This document shows positions 12,580-25,590 of a DNA stretch of 64,000 nucleotides, piece by piece (the stretch's first letter is position 1; each line of letters begins with the position of its first letter). The position numbers and the translations under genes were made by a program. Source of the DNA: Perkinsus marinus ATCC 50983 (lineage: Eukaryota; Perkinsozoa; Perkinsida; Perkinsidae). The notes under the pieces were generated by a model. That model was given only the letters and a program-made list of their open reading frames with translations, did no database searches and was not told the DNA's origin. The DNA lies in the NCBI RefSeq assembly GCF_000006405.1, contig NW_003207237.1, forward strand, positions 130,071 through 194,070. Direction: 5' to 3'.

Positions 12580-14064
12580 CTAGGCTGAAGAGTGACTACC
12601 GTGATCGAAATGATACCTACGCTGAAAGTATGCCTGAATCTCCTCGAAGGTCCTCCCTTTAGTTTCAGGCACCAAGAATACCACGAACAAGGCCAACATG
12701 AGAGATACTCCAGCGAAGAACCAGAATGTTCCATAGAAAGTAAGAGTCCTAGTCATCGATTCCATGAGTTCAGTGACTAGGAAGCTACAAAGCCAGTTGA
12801 TCACGGTGGCGATTGAAGAAGCTACTCCTCTGACTTCATCAGGGAAGAGCTCCGCGAGAATTAACCACGGTATACCGCCGACACCAAGAGAGAATGTCGC
12901 GATGTAGCCGAACGCCGCAACGATTGCCAACCATCCAACGTTTTGATTGCCAACTGAGTCTCTCAAGTAGAAAAATAGACCTTCCAGAATTGCACTGATA
13001 CACATACCCGAGGCAGCCGAAATAAGGAGTAATCGTCGACCCGCTTTTTCGATAATGAGAGCACCAATTAGAGTCACACCGACCTGCACAGCCATGACCG
13101 ACAACGATACCACATCTCTGTTGTCGATTCCTGCAGCTTGGAAAATAGAAGTCTGATAGAAAATGATACCATTCACACCTGCGAACTGCTGCAAGACTTG
13201 TAGCATGACTCCAATGAAGAGTTGCATTTTACACTCACTAAGAGCCCTCAAGTTTTGCTTAATGGAGTCCTTTCCTTGAACATATCTCTTCGTGTGTAGG
13301 GCGTCCAAGGCGGCCAGTTCAGCCTTAACGTGTGGGTCATTCTCGTCAGCTCCACGCAGCTTTATAAGCACTGCCTTCGCTTCTGTGTCTCTGCACTTTG
13401 AAGCGAGCCACCGTGGAGATTCTGGTGCAAAGAACATTGCTATGCCTAGAAGTGCGGAGGGGATGATGTATATGAAACTCAGCTGACGCCATTCGCAGAA
13501 GGTAGTCGCAGTGGCGTTGGGATCGACTGATCCTGCTTTAGTTCGTAGTGCCAATCCCAGGACATACGCCAGGAGAATACCAACGGTAATGGCCACTTGA
13601 TTGCAGGCTCCCAGCAATCCACGATACTTAGTAGGAGAGACTTCCCCAATGTAAGTAGGCACGGTGAAGGAGCTCATGCCGAGCGCGATACCCATAATGA
13701 CACGGGCGACAATCAGTTGCCAAGCCGTTGTGGCCAGAGCAACCCAAAGCCAAGGCAACGCGAAGAGAGGAGACACTCCAATGAGACTCCACCTGCGACC
13801 GATCTTCTCATTCAGAGGCCCTCCACCCAGTGCCCCCACCATGGCACCGATGTTGAGCATTGAACCAAACAGAGAGGCTTCGGTGGCGGTGCGGAATACG
13901 AAAAATGACGATCCTTCGCCAATTTCGATAAGTGTTCCATCCGGGGTAGTAACATCATTCTTCATAGTGTCAATGGCGGGACCGGAGAACCCCAAACATA
14001 GTCCGAAGAGAAGTGACCCAAGAAGAGATGCCGCCACAGAGAGAACAGCACAGGTATGATTCAT
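12580..14064 (-). CDS. MFS sugar (hexose) transporter, 494 aa
   Basis: A 12-helix member of the sugar porter family (GLUT/HXT type) that moves hexoses across a membrane, probably the plasma membrane. The signatures are all present in order: GSMLNIGAMVGALGGGPL followed by NEKIGRR between helices 2 and 3; PESPRWLA after helix 6; QQFAGVNGIIFYQTS in helix 7, the sugar-contacting motif; EKAGRRLLL between helices 8 and 9; GGIPWLILAELFPDEVRG in helix 10; and PETKGRTFEEIQ after helix 12. The length is normal for the family. It is one uninterrupted exon, unlike the intron-rich genes on either side. The substrate cannot be read from sequence alone. The start is the first ATG, placed right before a hydrophobic first helix. 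Confidence 0.9.
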   Translation of the reverse strand: MNHTCAVLSVAASLLGSLLFGLCLGFSGPAIDTMKNDVTTPDGTLIEIGEGSSFFVFRTATEASLFGSMLNIGAMVGALGGGPLNEKIGRRWSLIGVSPLFALPWLWVALATTAWQLIVARVIMGIALGMSSFTVPTYIGEVSPTKYRGLLGACNQVAITVGILLAYVLGLALRTKAGSVDPNATATTFCEWRQLSFIYIIPSALLGIAMFFAPESPRWLASKCRDTEAKAVLIKLRGADENDPHVKAELAALDALHTKRYVQGKDSIKQNLRALSECKMQLFIGVMLQVLQQFAGVNGIIFYQTSIFQAAGIDNRDVVSLSVMAVQVGVTLIGALIIEKAGRRLLLISAASGMCISAILEGLFFYLRDSVGNQNVGWLAIVAAFGYIATFSLGVGGIPWLILAELFPDEVRGVASSIATVINWLCSFLVTELMESMTRTLTFYGTFWFFAGVSLMLALFVVFLVPETKGRTFEEIQAYFQRRYHFDHGSHSSA

Positions 14065-14664
14065 TGAGGGAAGTAGTAAAAATAAGCTATCGGAAAGTTA
14101 TACAGATTGGAGCCATGCAAGAGTCTTGTGCGCGTTCCTTGATTCGTGAGTACAAACTCGCTCACCCAGGTATTCTTCTCGCTCGCCCCAAAACTATCAT
14201 CACCGCGATACGATGATCGAAGCTGTAACAACAACATGAATCTTGGCGAGCTCATCAAGGCAGCCTCGCATGCACGTTACCGACGCTGGGAGAAGGCTCC
14301 CGCGGTCTACGTCTCTAAGTCTACATGGAGATATGTGTTTCAATTCTGAGGCTCGGAGCTTCATCTGACCGTCAGAGTCTGTGGGGGTTATGAAGCAGAT
14401 TGGACTAGCCTGAGCGGCTTGACATTCATTCTAGCTACGACTAAGCTACCAACAATATCATTGATGGTTGATTCGTTACAACTAAATCGTTAGTGATTTC
14501 ACCAGTGGTACGTATACTACGCGTTGGGTGCTTCAGCAGAGGCCAACCACTGGCATGATCGCCATCAATACAGGAGCCGATGAGCTCAGTACCACTAGAG
14601 ACCTTCAAGTACATATCACTGGATGAATCAAACTCAACGCGCATCGACCAAATATAAGTCATGC
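14065..14664. other. Intergenic, no gene recognised
   Basis: This separates the transporter start from the 3' end of the Myb-like gene, both on the minus strand. Short frames on both strands have no recognisable content. It probably contains the transporter promoter. Confidence 0.4.
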
Positions 14665-15777
14665 TCAACTATCAGTACTCAAGGTGGTCGATTCGTAATC
14701 GCTATCAGAGACCTCACCATCAGCGAGGCTAGCCATTTCCGATCGTTTCCTCTTCGGCGCAGCTTGAGGACCCCGAGGCCGACCGATTCTTAATTCACCA
14801 AGTAGATAAGACTTGTATCTCAGCAAAGCACTTTGGCGTTTGCCGGAATACTTCGGCAGAATAACTCCAAACCATCGATAACAACAGCTAACTGGATCGC
14901 GCCGACTCAACAAATCAGTTGTCGTGACTATGTGGTGCCAGGCCAAGGTGGTGTACGACCCGTACTTGGCCACGCCGAGTTGGAGTGCTATATCTTCCTC
15001 GAGCTTCCAAGGCGCCATTTGGTCTTGGTGCCACTTCTTGATAGGAGCCGACGTACGACCAGTGCCCATCAACTCTCTTCTAAGTTTACCCTGTACGGTT
15101 GAAGGGGAGGGGACAAGACTTGTGAGGTACACCTAGCGAAAAATAACATATAATTTTGTTATTGACATCAAACCACGGCATATTGGTAAGCCAAGGTAAG
15201 CAGTACTTTGAAAATTTCCTCCGCTGACCGAGCATGATGACCAAAGGTGTACAGGGCTACTGCGAGCAAACGCTCCGCCACTGGAGTCCACTCGAACTCC
15301 CACTCCATGTTCGCCTCGCATAAGTTCAACTCTAGAGACGGAGCGATGAACCCCGGAACCAGAAAGTCTTTGAGGAAAGCTTTGTAACTGATATGATTCT
15401 CAACCCTCCACGTATGCATAGGCGAACAGTTGTGTTTAGAAGCTCTGTACCTTCGAAGAGTGCCTGCACCAAGAGCAGTGAGCAATGGTGTCGAGAGAAT
15501 TAATAAAGGTTGGCTCCTAGTAATGGTATTCTTCCTCCCTTCGGCTGTCTTCACATAACAGCTCAACTCGCTGTAACTGACCAACAGCGTGGAGACCACA
15601 ACTAGTCTGACGTTGTTGTCCTTACAGTGCATGCAAGTCTTGATATGTACCTTCTTCAGACCTAGGAGGCACTCGAGCTTCAAACAAGGCGTTTATAAGG
15701 AGCTGAAGCATCTCGTGCATTTGCTGAGCTATCCTTGCAGCTACTGGATTAGGGTCTAGCGATGTCGCTAACGACAT
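14665..15777 (-). CDS. Myb/SANT-domain protein
   Basis: A likely nuclear DNA- or chromatin-binding protein. The last exon (14665-15131) carries a SANT/Myb-like repeat: PWKLEEDIALQLGVAKYG, then WHHIV, RRDPVSCCYRWFGV, with the spaced tryptophans expected. The exon before it has a second, weaker repeat, WTPVAERLLAVALYTFG to EIFKVLLTLAYQ. A 42-nt intron (GTTTGATG...CGCTAG) joins AYQYAV to VYLTSLVPS in frame. After the Myb repeat comes a basic, Pro/Lys-rich tail (PKRKRSEM) that could act as a nuclear signal, then an acidic Ser end. An N-terminal exon starting MSLATSLDPNPVAARIAQ (ATG at 15775-15777) fits upstream, but its link to the middle exons (about 15420-15640) was not solved. It could belong to a SNAPc-, telomere- or splicing-type Myb family; I cannot tell which. 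Confidence 0.55.
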
Positions 15778-16065
15778 GACCATAACTTGAGGGAACACTC
15801 ACGAGGATAACATCGAGGGACTCTCAAGGTCACTCACATGAGGCGCCGAAAAGGACTCCTCACAATGCACTCATCCATCCCGCATAACAATGACACTCAG
15901 ATAACGCAAGCTCGACACTTTTGAGATATGATTATCCATCGTTATACAAACATCCATATCAAAATCAGCTATGATTGTTCCAAAGTTGAGCGAAGCAGAC
16001 TTCCGATGAAAAAGAGAACTATTATAAAATATATTGCGATCTGCCAACTCTACCAACCGAAACGA

Positions 16066-19000
16066 TCACAAGAGGCCCATTGAGGGAACACTCTTCCTTA
16101 ACTCCATAGTAGTAGGAGTAGTCTCTCCTTGCGCATGCTCCTCGAGATTACGCATAAACTGATAGAACGCGAACTCGCTAGCCTCCAGACCATACTTGTA
16201 GACGAACGTGTTCGCTATCCAGGTCGCACAGACAGCCAGAATGTAGGCCTCGGGAACCCTTTCCAAGATCTTGTCAATACCGCAGTGGACCAACAACAGA
16301 CGAGGGATGGCTCGGCGAAGAACAGCACGAACCAACCATTCGTTCTCTGGATTCTTCTCGCTGAAGACCTTCATGGTATACTCCTTCAGAGTGTTGATCT
16401 TCTTAGAGAGTAGTTGAGTGGCGTCTATCTTCAGAACATATCCGTTGCCATCGGCAGCCAAAGTCTCGTGATTAGCCTTCCATATAGCGCTGAACTCCAT
16501 CGAAGCGTTATGCTTAATAACGGCCAAGATCTCGTTAACATATTGCTGATAGAACTCAGGTGGTGGGAGAGTAACGTCGGGGATAGTAAGCAACTGATCG
16601 TGCTCCTTAGGATCCATACACAGCGCGGCGAAAACTTCCATACTGCTTGAGGTTACTCCGCCCTTGTTAGTCGAGGCGTCCTTGAATAGATGAACTCCGG
16701 CCTTCTCTAGCACCCGACGAGCATCCTCTGTGAAAAACAGGTTGGCACCCTCGACAATGTACTTGAACTTGGGCTCCTTCTGAGAGTTGAACATAGTGTG
16801 AATATTACCCATATTCACAGTTGCGGGGCGTCCACCACACGGAACGAAGAGATCTCCAGAGCAATACTCGAGTTGAGGGAAGACATTGCGGAGCTCCACA
16901 CCTGTCTTGAAGTGCTCTCCATTGGGCAAGTCGATGTTCTTATCGGAGATATTATATAAGAACGCATTCTTGTCATCAGTCAGCTTGTCCTTGTTGAAGT
17001 TGCTGATCGGTATGCGAAGGCGAGCTAAGCGCACCAGCTCCTCGCGGTTCAGGCCGTTGGGATCATAAGCAACCCCGGAACCATCCACCACAGCGACGGT
17101 CTTGTCCTTAGCAATGAGAATCTCGTTAGACCCCAAATCCCCATCTGGTCCTCCAGTTTGGACCTTGGTGATCTTGGTCTCGTCCACCCCGAGCAGCTGT
17201 AGTAGGTCGATAACATACTGATGGACGCTGTTGGTGGTCATACCGTAACGGTCATGAGGGACTCCACCGAGTTTAGTCGACTTGCCTGTGGTGAGAGCCT
17301 TCCAATAAAGGTAGCCTCTGGCCTTGGCCCTATATGCACCCATGTCCATGAATCCAGCAGTATTCTCATCCGGACCAAAGAACAAGATCTCAGGAGTGGG
17401 CAGATGCGAGAAGATACCAGTCTGCTGAGGCATCATGCAATCCAGCAGAGCATCGATGTACTTATTGAAGGAGTCACGACCGTTAGTCTCGAGATTCTGG
17501 TCGCCCAGATCGAGGAGGATCGTACCCTTGGACCCACCCTCCGGAATGTCCTTGTTCTTGAGGTGCTGAGTGAAAGCCAAGTTGTAGTTCTCTTCCAGCA
17601 GCGACGAGGCGTTCCTGCTATACACCTGCCTGCTAGCCGAACGTATCATACGTATTCCACCACGAGCAATGTCGCGGAATCTGATATGGAACCCATAGAA
17701 TCCACGGCCAGTAACCATATAGATACCATAGGGGATCACCGGAAATAGAGACCGCGGCCGATCTTCCAGCAGGCTACCGTCGAACCTCATAGCAATTGCT
17801 GCAGCCGTTCCGGACTTGAAAAAATTCGTCATACGCAGATGGGCAGTGAGCTTCAGTGCGGTCTTGAGGATCTTAGCCTCCAGCCTATGCGCCACTTCGT
17901 CATCGATCCTATCAGCAAGAGCAGCGTTATAGAAGGGCTCGCATTCACCCTTTGCCACCTTCTTGAAATCGTCGTACATGAGACACGCCAGCTCATAATG
18001 GGACACCAGTGTGTCATAGATCCTCTCGAACGTAATAGCGTTGGACATGGTTTGCAGGAAAAGATCGTCGAGTTTGCGCTTCATCTCAGCATTGGCCTTA
18101 GTAAACTCCGCTAACGTCAAGTACTCGGCCGTCTCCTTAGGGAAAAAGGTAAAAACGAACTTCACCGCAGTGATGAAGAACACCGCTTGCGCTGGTGTTA
18201 TTTGCTTCTTCAGAACGAGGTCCCAGACGAGAGCTGAACGCTTGGGACTATGTTTGAAGTGACTAACATAACGGAGGGTCTTGACCAGATCTTGGAGCTT
18301 CTCAGGGCTGTACTCAGCTCCCAAGTAGCAATGATAAGCTACCACACCATTAGCAAATGACTCGATGTACATACGCTGTGGGACCACTCCGTGAGCGCGC
18401 AAACACTCGCTGAACTCGGCGAAAAAAACCTTGCCCTTTCTTTCAACGTCGTACAAGGCGAACTGTAACACGTGACTACCCTTCTGGCGGACCATATGAG
18501 CAGGAGCTTCGATGAGCTTAACCACAGCGTTTCTGGTCTTCATGATTTCGTGCACCAAGTTTTGGTACAACTTTTGGGAGTCCAGCGATTTGCGCTGTAG
18601 GAAGAAAGGCGATGCCACGAGTTGTAGATCTTCTTCTTCAGCAACGTCACCAACACCAACGTGAGTTTCAAACCTAGTCTTATCCACCATGAACACTCCC
18701 AAGGGTGCGTTCCCATCAACAACGGGAGGCTTCTCGGACTTGATGAAAATGACGGAAAAAGATTCACCACTGCCGCAGTTTGCGAGGTAGTCCGCCAATA
18801 ACCTCTCAGTGGGGGTGACCTGGTTGTCATCCATTGACGTTAGGAAGAAGCCAGACTGCTCATCCTCGATCTCGAAGTGGATGCTTGAAGACCCTGTAGA
18901 CTGCGCTACCTTCTTAGCAGCCATCAGACAATGTATATGTCTCGCGATCTGAGCGCTGGTACAATGCATGAAGTACTTCGGATGGAGCCCGAGGTCCGTG

Positions 19001-19539
19001 AAATAATACTGGATCTCAAACCACAGGCGAGCAGGAGCAAAAACACCTTCCTTAGATATGATAGAGAACACTTGTGTCATCTTCGTCTCGACCTCCTCAG
19101 TAGTAATACTCATGCCGGCGCCCTCAGAGACATCAGCGTTTCTGAGCATCTGGGCTTTCTCAGGAGGTAGATAGCACGCACCACCAGGGCATTTGAGGTC
19201 AGCCTCAGCAAGCATGGAGCGGATCTCAGCCGCATTATTATTCATAACCGCATCGTGTAGTGCCAACATGCCCATTCTGTCCGGGGTCAAGGCGGCCCCC
19301 TCCTCCAGGAGGAACCTCACAGCTTCCACATGGCCTCCAGCAGCAGCCAAATGCAGTGGCGTACGTTTGTCATAGTCGCAACTGTTGACCGTCAAACCCG
19401 AGTTCTGGGCTAAGACACGACGCATCTCGTCCACATCGCCATCATGTGCTGCAGCGAGGAGATATCCCACAGCACCGGGGTTTGCAGTATACACGCTGTC
19501 ATCAGCCTTGGACTCGCTTCTCAGTTTAACCTCGAACAT
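16066..19539 (-). CDS. Ankyrin-fused large NAD-dependent glutamate dehydrogenase, 1157 aa
   Basis: It oxidises glutamate to 2-oxoglutarate and ammonia with NAD+, linking amino-acid breakdown to the TCA cycle. Residues about 22-105 form ankyrin repeats (RTPLHLAAAGGHVEAVRFLL at 59-78, a second with LALHDAVMNN). The rest matches the ~115 kDa NAD-GDH class: IARGGIRMI (624-632), PEGGSKGTILL with the catalytic Lys at 671, LFFGPDENT (719-727), LGGVPHDRYGMTTNSVHQYV, and the dinucleotide-binding GGPDGDLGSNEI (796-807). A later VEGANLFFTEDARRVLE is also typical. It is one exon with no intron. No mitochondrial presequence is obvious: the ankyrin block starts within 25 residues. The start is the only upstream Met in frame. 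Confidence 0.92.
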   Translation of the reverse strand: MFEVKLRSESKADDSVYTANPGAVGYLLAAAHDGDVDEMRRVLAQNSGLTVNSCDYDKRTPLHLAAAGGHVEAVRFLLEEGAALTPDRMGMLALHDAVMNNNAAEIRSMLAEADLKCPGGACYLPPEKAQMLRNADVSEGAGMSITTEEVETKMTQVFSIISKEGVFAPARLWFEIQYYFTDLGLHPKYFMHCTSAQIARHIHCLMAAKKVAQSTGSSSIHFEIEDEQSGFFLTSMDDNQVTPTERLLADYLANCGSGESFSVIFIKSEKPPVVDGNAPLGVFMVDKTRFETHVGVGDVAEEEDLQLVASPFFLQRKSLDSQKLYQNLVHEIMKTRNAVVKLIEAPAHMVRQKGSHVLQFALYDVERKGKVFFAEFSECLRAHGVVPQRMYIESFANGVVAYHCYLGAEYSPEKLQDLVKTLRYVSHFKHSPKRSALVWDLVLKKQITPAQAVFFITAVKFVFTFFPKETAEYLTLAEFTKANAEMKRKLDDLFLQTMSNAITFERIYDTLVSHYELACLMYDDFKKVAKGECEPFYNAALADRIDDEVAHRLEAKILKTALKLTAHLRMTNFFKSGTAAAIAMRFDGSLLEDRPRSLFPVIPYGIYMVTGRGFYGFHIRFRDIARGGIRMIRSASRQVYSRNASSLLEENYNLAFTQHLKNKDIPEGGSKGTILLDLGDQNLETNGRDSFNKYIDALLDCMMPQQTGIFSHLPTPEILFFGPDENTAGFMDMGAYRAKARGYLYWKALTTGKSTKLGGVPHDRYGMTTNSVHQYVIDLLQLLGVDETKITKVQTGGPDGDLGSNEILIAKDKTVAVVDGSGVAYDPNGLNREELVRLARLRIPISNFNKDKLTDDKNAFLYNISDKNIDLPNGEHFKTGVELRNVFPQLEYCSGDLFVPCGGRPATVNMGNIHTMFNSQKEPKFKYIVEGANLFFTEDARRVLEKAGVHLFKDASTNKGGVTSSSMEVFAALCMDPKEHDQLLTIPDVTLPPPEFYQQYVNEILAVIKHNASMEFSAIWKANHETLAADGNGYVLKIDATQLLSKKINTLKEYTMKVFSEKNPENEWLVRAVLRRAIPRLLLVHCGIDKILERVPEAYILAVCATWIANTFVYKYGLEASEFAFYQFMRNLEEHAQGETTPTTMELRKSVPSMGLL

Positions 19540-20394
19540 TTATCAGTGGGTAAAAAGGTTGCCAACTGTAAGGACCATGGGACCACCGAAATTTAACTCG
19601 AAAACTGCTTCCTGTTAGGTGGGAAAAATCGTGATCTATTTCAAATAACAGTTATCGATGAAAATGACAGCTAGTGCAGCAGTCATAAAAATGTCGCCAA
19701 CCACCGCCCCATACCGGAACATGCCCTTATCCTCGAAAGAGTAAGCGCGACCAAACTAGCATAGGGACGAACATAAATGTCCTCCCAGCCTGAATGGTGC
19801 ACACAGGAAATGACTGCCAGGACAGTTATTTCCAAAAAATGGTTTAATACTATGAGAACGAGGAACAACTTTAAAGCATGCCCACTGAGGGGCAGTCGTA
19901 TGCAGTAGTACAAATGATGTTTACAACAGGAATACATCGAGGCGTGACAAGGGATTATATTCCTACCCATGCAGTAGCCTATAATACCCACAACTATCCT
20001 CTCTGAAAAGCGTTAATCATGTATGTTCCCAGACTTGTACGGGAGACAACAGATACGACATCGGGCAAGGCTGGCACTACACCGTCAAAGCTTAGTGTGA
20101 CAAGCCAGCGAGGGGTAGACAGTAAGGATAGAACCTCATCACACATTACAACATACCGAGAGAAACATCATCTTATTTGTACTATCATTTACATTCCGCC
20201 TTTGAAGCCACTGCGGAAGCCTTTGCTAGGAGGACCACCTTTGCCTTTCATTCCTCCCACAGGCATCTAAGGAAACATTTTCAGCATATGGATTTCAAGA
20301 ATACGCTCAAATTCGCATTTGCGATGTATATTATCTCATTTCAAGGGCTACTACTAGTACTACTCCTGCTACCACTACTACCACTACTAGCGAC
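19540..20394. other. Intergenic, no gene recognised
   Basis: This spans the GDH upstream region and the helicase 3' end. A CTA/CCA-rich low-complexity tract lies near 20348-20393, just past the helicase stop codon. Nothing else stands out. Confidence 0.4.
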
Positions 20395-22733
<2,339 letters not shown>

Positions 22734-22984
22734 CTAGATATTACACTCTTATTGGAAGATCCAAAATCCGCCCAAACTCAACCCACTAGCACAGATGACC
22801 ACGACGAAAACTTTCCAGGGCATTTCCAATGCGACCATGTACACTTCGATAGAAAAAAACTCACAGCTTCATCTCTAGGCATCTCACATGACTTTGATTT
22901 CCTGCTGGAAGTAAACAACCTAACCGGTAAGGCACAACCGCATTTGGTTAGTCCTCGGAATTCTTCGCCCCTACATAATCGGCC
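22734..22984. other. Short intergenic between helicase start and channel end
   Basis: About 250 bp hold the helicase promoter and the channel 3' end; both genes are on the minus strand. No motif was assigned. Confidence 0.35.
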
Positions 22985-25382
22985 GTTTATTGTCGAGGAC
23001 TTAGCGTCCTCGATACTTGTATTCCCTTGTCCACCAGCTCAGTGAGCTGTGTCGAGGTGGACCCTTCACCAGAGCTATCTTCCTCCGAGTCGCTTTCATC
23101 ATCAAACAAAGGTGACGTCTCAAGAGGGGGTGCTGTCGGAGGCTGCGGAAACACTCCTGCGGTCTGCACTCTTCCTAGGCTTTCCGTAATTGTAATCGTC
23201 TGCAAGACCATGCTCAGTGTGGGAGAATACGCACATGTTTTGGTGATGATATCAAGATTCTGACGAAATTTTGGAGAAGTTCTGCTGAATTTTTCCTTTC
23301 TTATACAAACTCGGCTAGAAGAGTACAGAAATCAGAAAAAAATTCTCGAAAAATTTCCTCAGAGTTTCCGTGTTATCACCAGCACACCAAATTGACCATG
23401 TGTATATACTTCCCCACACTGGAGACGATATCCGCTCTTTTTTCGCGCACGCCCCCCCCCCCCCACCTTGATACACTGGGTCATAACTGTCAGGTCCGTG
23501 AAAGCGTCATCCATCTGCACCATGAGCTCCGGAATATGAACGTCAGTACACTCCAGCATTGGCAAATACACCCGCTCTTCAAGTTGCCTAGACTATGAAC
23601 AATCACCAGAAATCGCTCAGAATTCCAACTCACTCAGTCCCGCATACCTCCACCACCTCGCTCAGCGTCTTAGCGTAGACCACACAGTTAAACATATCTT
23701 TACTCCGTATTTCCCCTTGTACCTACAAAGCCGCTTACCGGGTAGTGGACACGAAACAACACCCCCTCTTGCCAGGAGCATGCCCTCGCAGAACTCCTCC
23801 GTGCTAACCATACCGTCCCCTGTGTCGAACAGCGTAAACAGCTCCGGTAGTTCCGATACGTCAAGATCGAGCATAGCCAGCCTTCGAATGAACTTAGGGT
23901 CGTCCAGCACGTCCGTAAACTCCTGTGAGGACAACTCGCCGCTCCCATCCTCGTCGAGTTCTTCAAATAACATCTTCAAAGCCTCCACAGCCTCCTGTTG
24001 ACTTGACCGCCTCATACTAGCCAGCAGCTCCTTGTCAGCCGACACCGCCGAGAACGCTTGCTCTACCACTATAGCGGTCACCAAATTAAACAGGACAAAT
24101 GATGAAACACCGATAAAGAGCAGAATGACCCCAAACCCCACAAGGGACGTATGCATGATAGGCCGCACCTACACAAACGGCTTGTCTCAGGCACGGGCGT
24201 GTGAACGGCATACCACACTTCCGGCCCAGCTGTCTAGGGTCATCACTTGAAATAACGTGAACATAGAATTCCCCAGCGAGCCGAATAAGCTGTGAACCTG
24301 CCGATACTACATGTACGGCCGAATACCGTCGAAAACCCCACATATTCGTTTCCCTCGAGGTCCCCACTACTTCCAACAATGTGCAGTAAAAGTAACCCGA
24401 ATAGTAGATGGACCAAGCCAACGATAGCATAGGTCCACACGAGCAGCTTGCCAGAATCCGTAAAGCCTTGTACCATAATCCAAAGCTCGCGGAAACCACT
24501 GACAGTCCGCACGCCTCTGACCAGCTCTCGTACTCTCAGCAACCGCAATATCATCATACTACCAAACATATTAGCCGGGATATTAAAAAAGGGTCGAAGC
24601 ACCCAAACCGTGAGGAACTGACAGCCATGCAAGAAGACCGTCACCCAGCAGACCTACTCCGGGAATCCATATGAGAAACGCATCGATGCAGTTGGAGATA
24701 GATAGGAACCACACTAACCCTTCCGCAGCAACTCTGAGGAAGAACTCGACAACCTACCAGACCGCATACGGAGTCCTCCCGAGCTCTTCACCCACCAGGA
24801 TGAGAATGAGAAACCTTTGCATGGCATCGATCCACATTGGCTCCAACGTAGTTGGAAAGTCTGGATAATACCTAATCACGATATGTCCATATCATAGTAG
24901 TTACAGTCCTATCTTATGTGCCATATCTGGATTCCCAACTACCAGCAGGGCAACACCGCGAAACCCTCCACGTACGTACGTGGAAACTCCAATGACCAGT
25001 GAATTGAGCAAGTTCACTGCTCCAGAAATCGTATCGAACTTTGGTGCACGAACCTACGAGTGCATTCTCAATAATAGCAGCAAAGAACTCCCACGTACTA
25101 TGCGACGAATCTTCGGATACCTCGGCCGAAAGCGGTCGAGCTTGCGGTCGTCTCGAGCCGCCTGGATCCTATTACGTATCTACCATCACTCGGTCATACT
25201 CCAGATGTGACCTGATCCCACGGTACTGCAGTGATGCCGCACCAGCCGTTCAAGAGCTCCACCCACGACGCCTTCGACCTCTTCTTCGCATGGTACGATC
25301 GAGACTTGCCAGACGAGTAGAAAGGCGACTTGGAGTAGCTCCTGTTGGACTTACCGAACGGATTCACATCATTAGCACCCAT
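22985..25382 (-). CDS. Single-domain voltage-gated cation channel with EF-hand tail (CatSper/EukCat-like)
   Basis: A six-helix channel subunit expected to work as a tetramer. Exons from the ATG at 25380-25382: basic N-terminus; S1 around ENALVVNLLNSLVIG; S2-S3 AMQRFLILIL joined to VVEFFLRVAAEG by a 42-nt intron, then NCIDAFLIWIPG; S4 MMILRLLRVRELVRGVRTV with regularly spaced Arg; S5 WTYAIVGLVHLLFGLLLL; pore SMFTLFQVMTLDSWAGSVV with filter TLDSW; S6 GFGVILLFIGVSSFVLFNLV. The tail has an EF-hand (DEDGSGELSSQEF, about 23925-23965) and a second weaker one (DTGDGMVSTEEF), then an acidic Ser-rich end (23199-22985). TxDxW is the filter pattern of CatSper channels, suggesting Ca2+ permeability; this is inference. 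Most joins were phase-checked. It lies 209 bp downstream of the TM9SF gene on the same strand. Confidence 0.82.
23215..23421. repeat. Intron repeat family, copy 4: head-to-tail-inverted composite
   Basis: The minus strand holds a complete copy (23421 back to about 23316: CCAGTGTGGGGAAGTATA start). A second, partial copy of the 5' half lies in the opposite direction on the plus strand (23215-23302: CAGTGTGGGAGAATACGC). Together they form a large inverted repeat inside the last long channel intron. Confidence 0.65.
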
Positions 25383-25590
25383 CACCGACTACCGAAATAA
25401 ACATGATGAGGGAAAGCCTACATATAATAACAACAAAATCACCAGCCTAGAAGCCCATTGATGCAAACCAAAGTCGACGAAAACAAAAAGTTATATATTT
25501 CATCTCACTCCTACATCTGCTATGCAATGTTGTCCACCTGCCCGGGTAGTTCATTCGAACTTCTCAAAAATCTATCCTCGATGTGTGTCC

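Noticed and set aside
13664-14059. 131-codon plus-strand frame inside the sugar transporter
   Set aside because: It is the antisense of the transporter N-terminal helices and contains no known motif.
17221-17748. 175-codon plus-strand frame inside the GDH gene
   Set aside because: It is the antisense shadow of a strongly conserved GDH segment.
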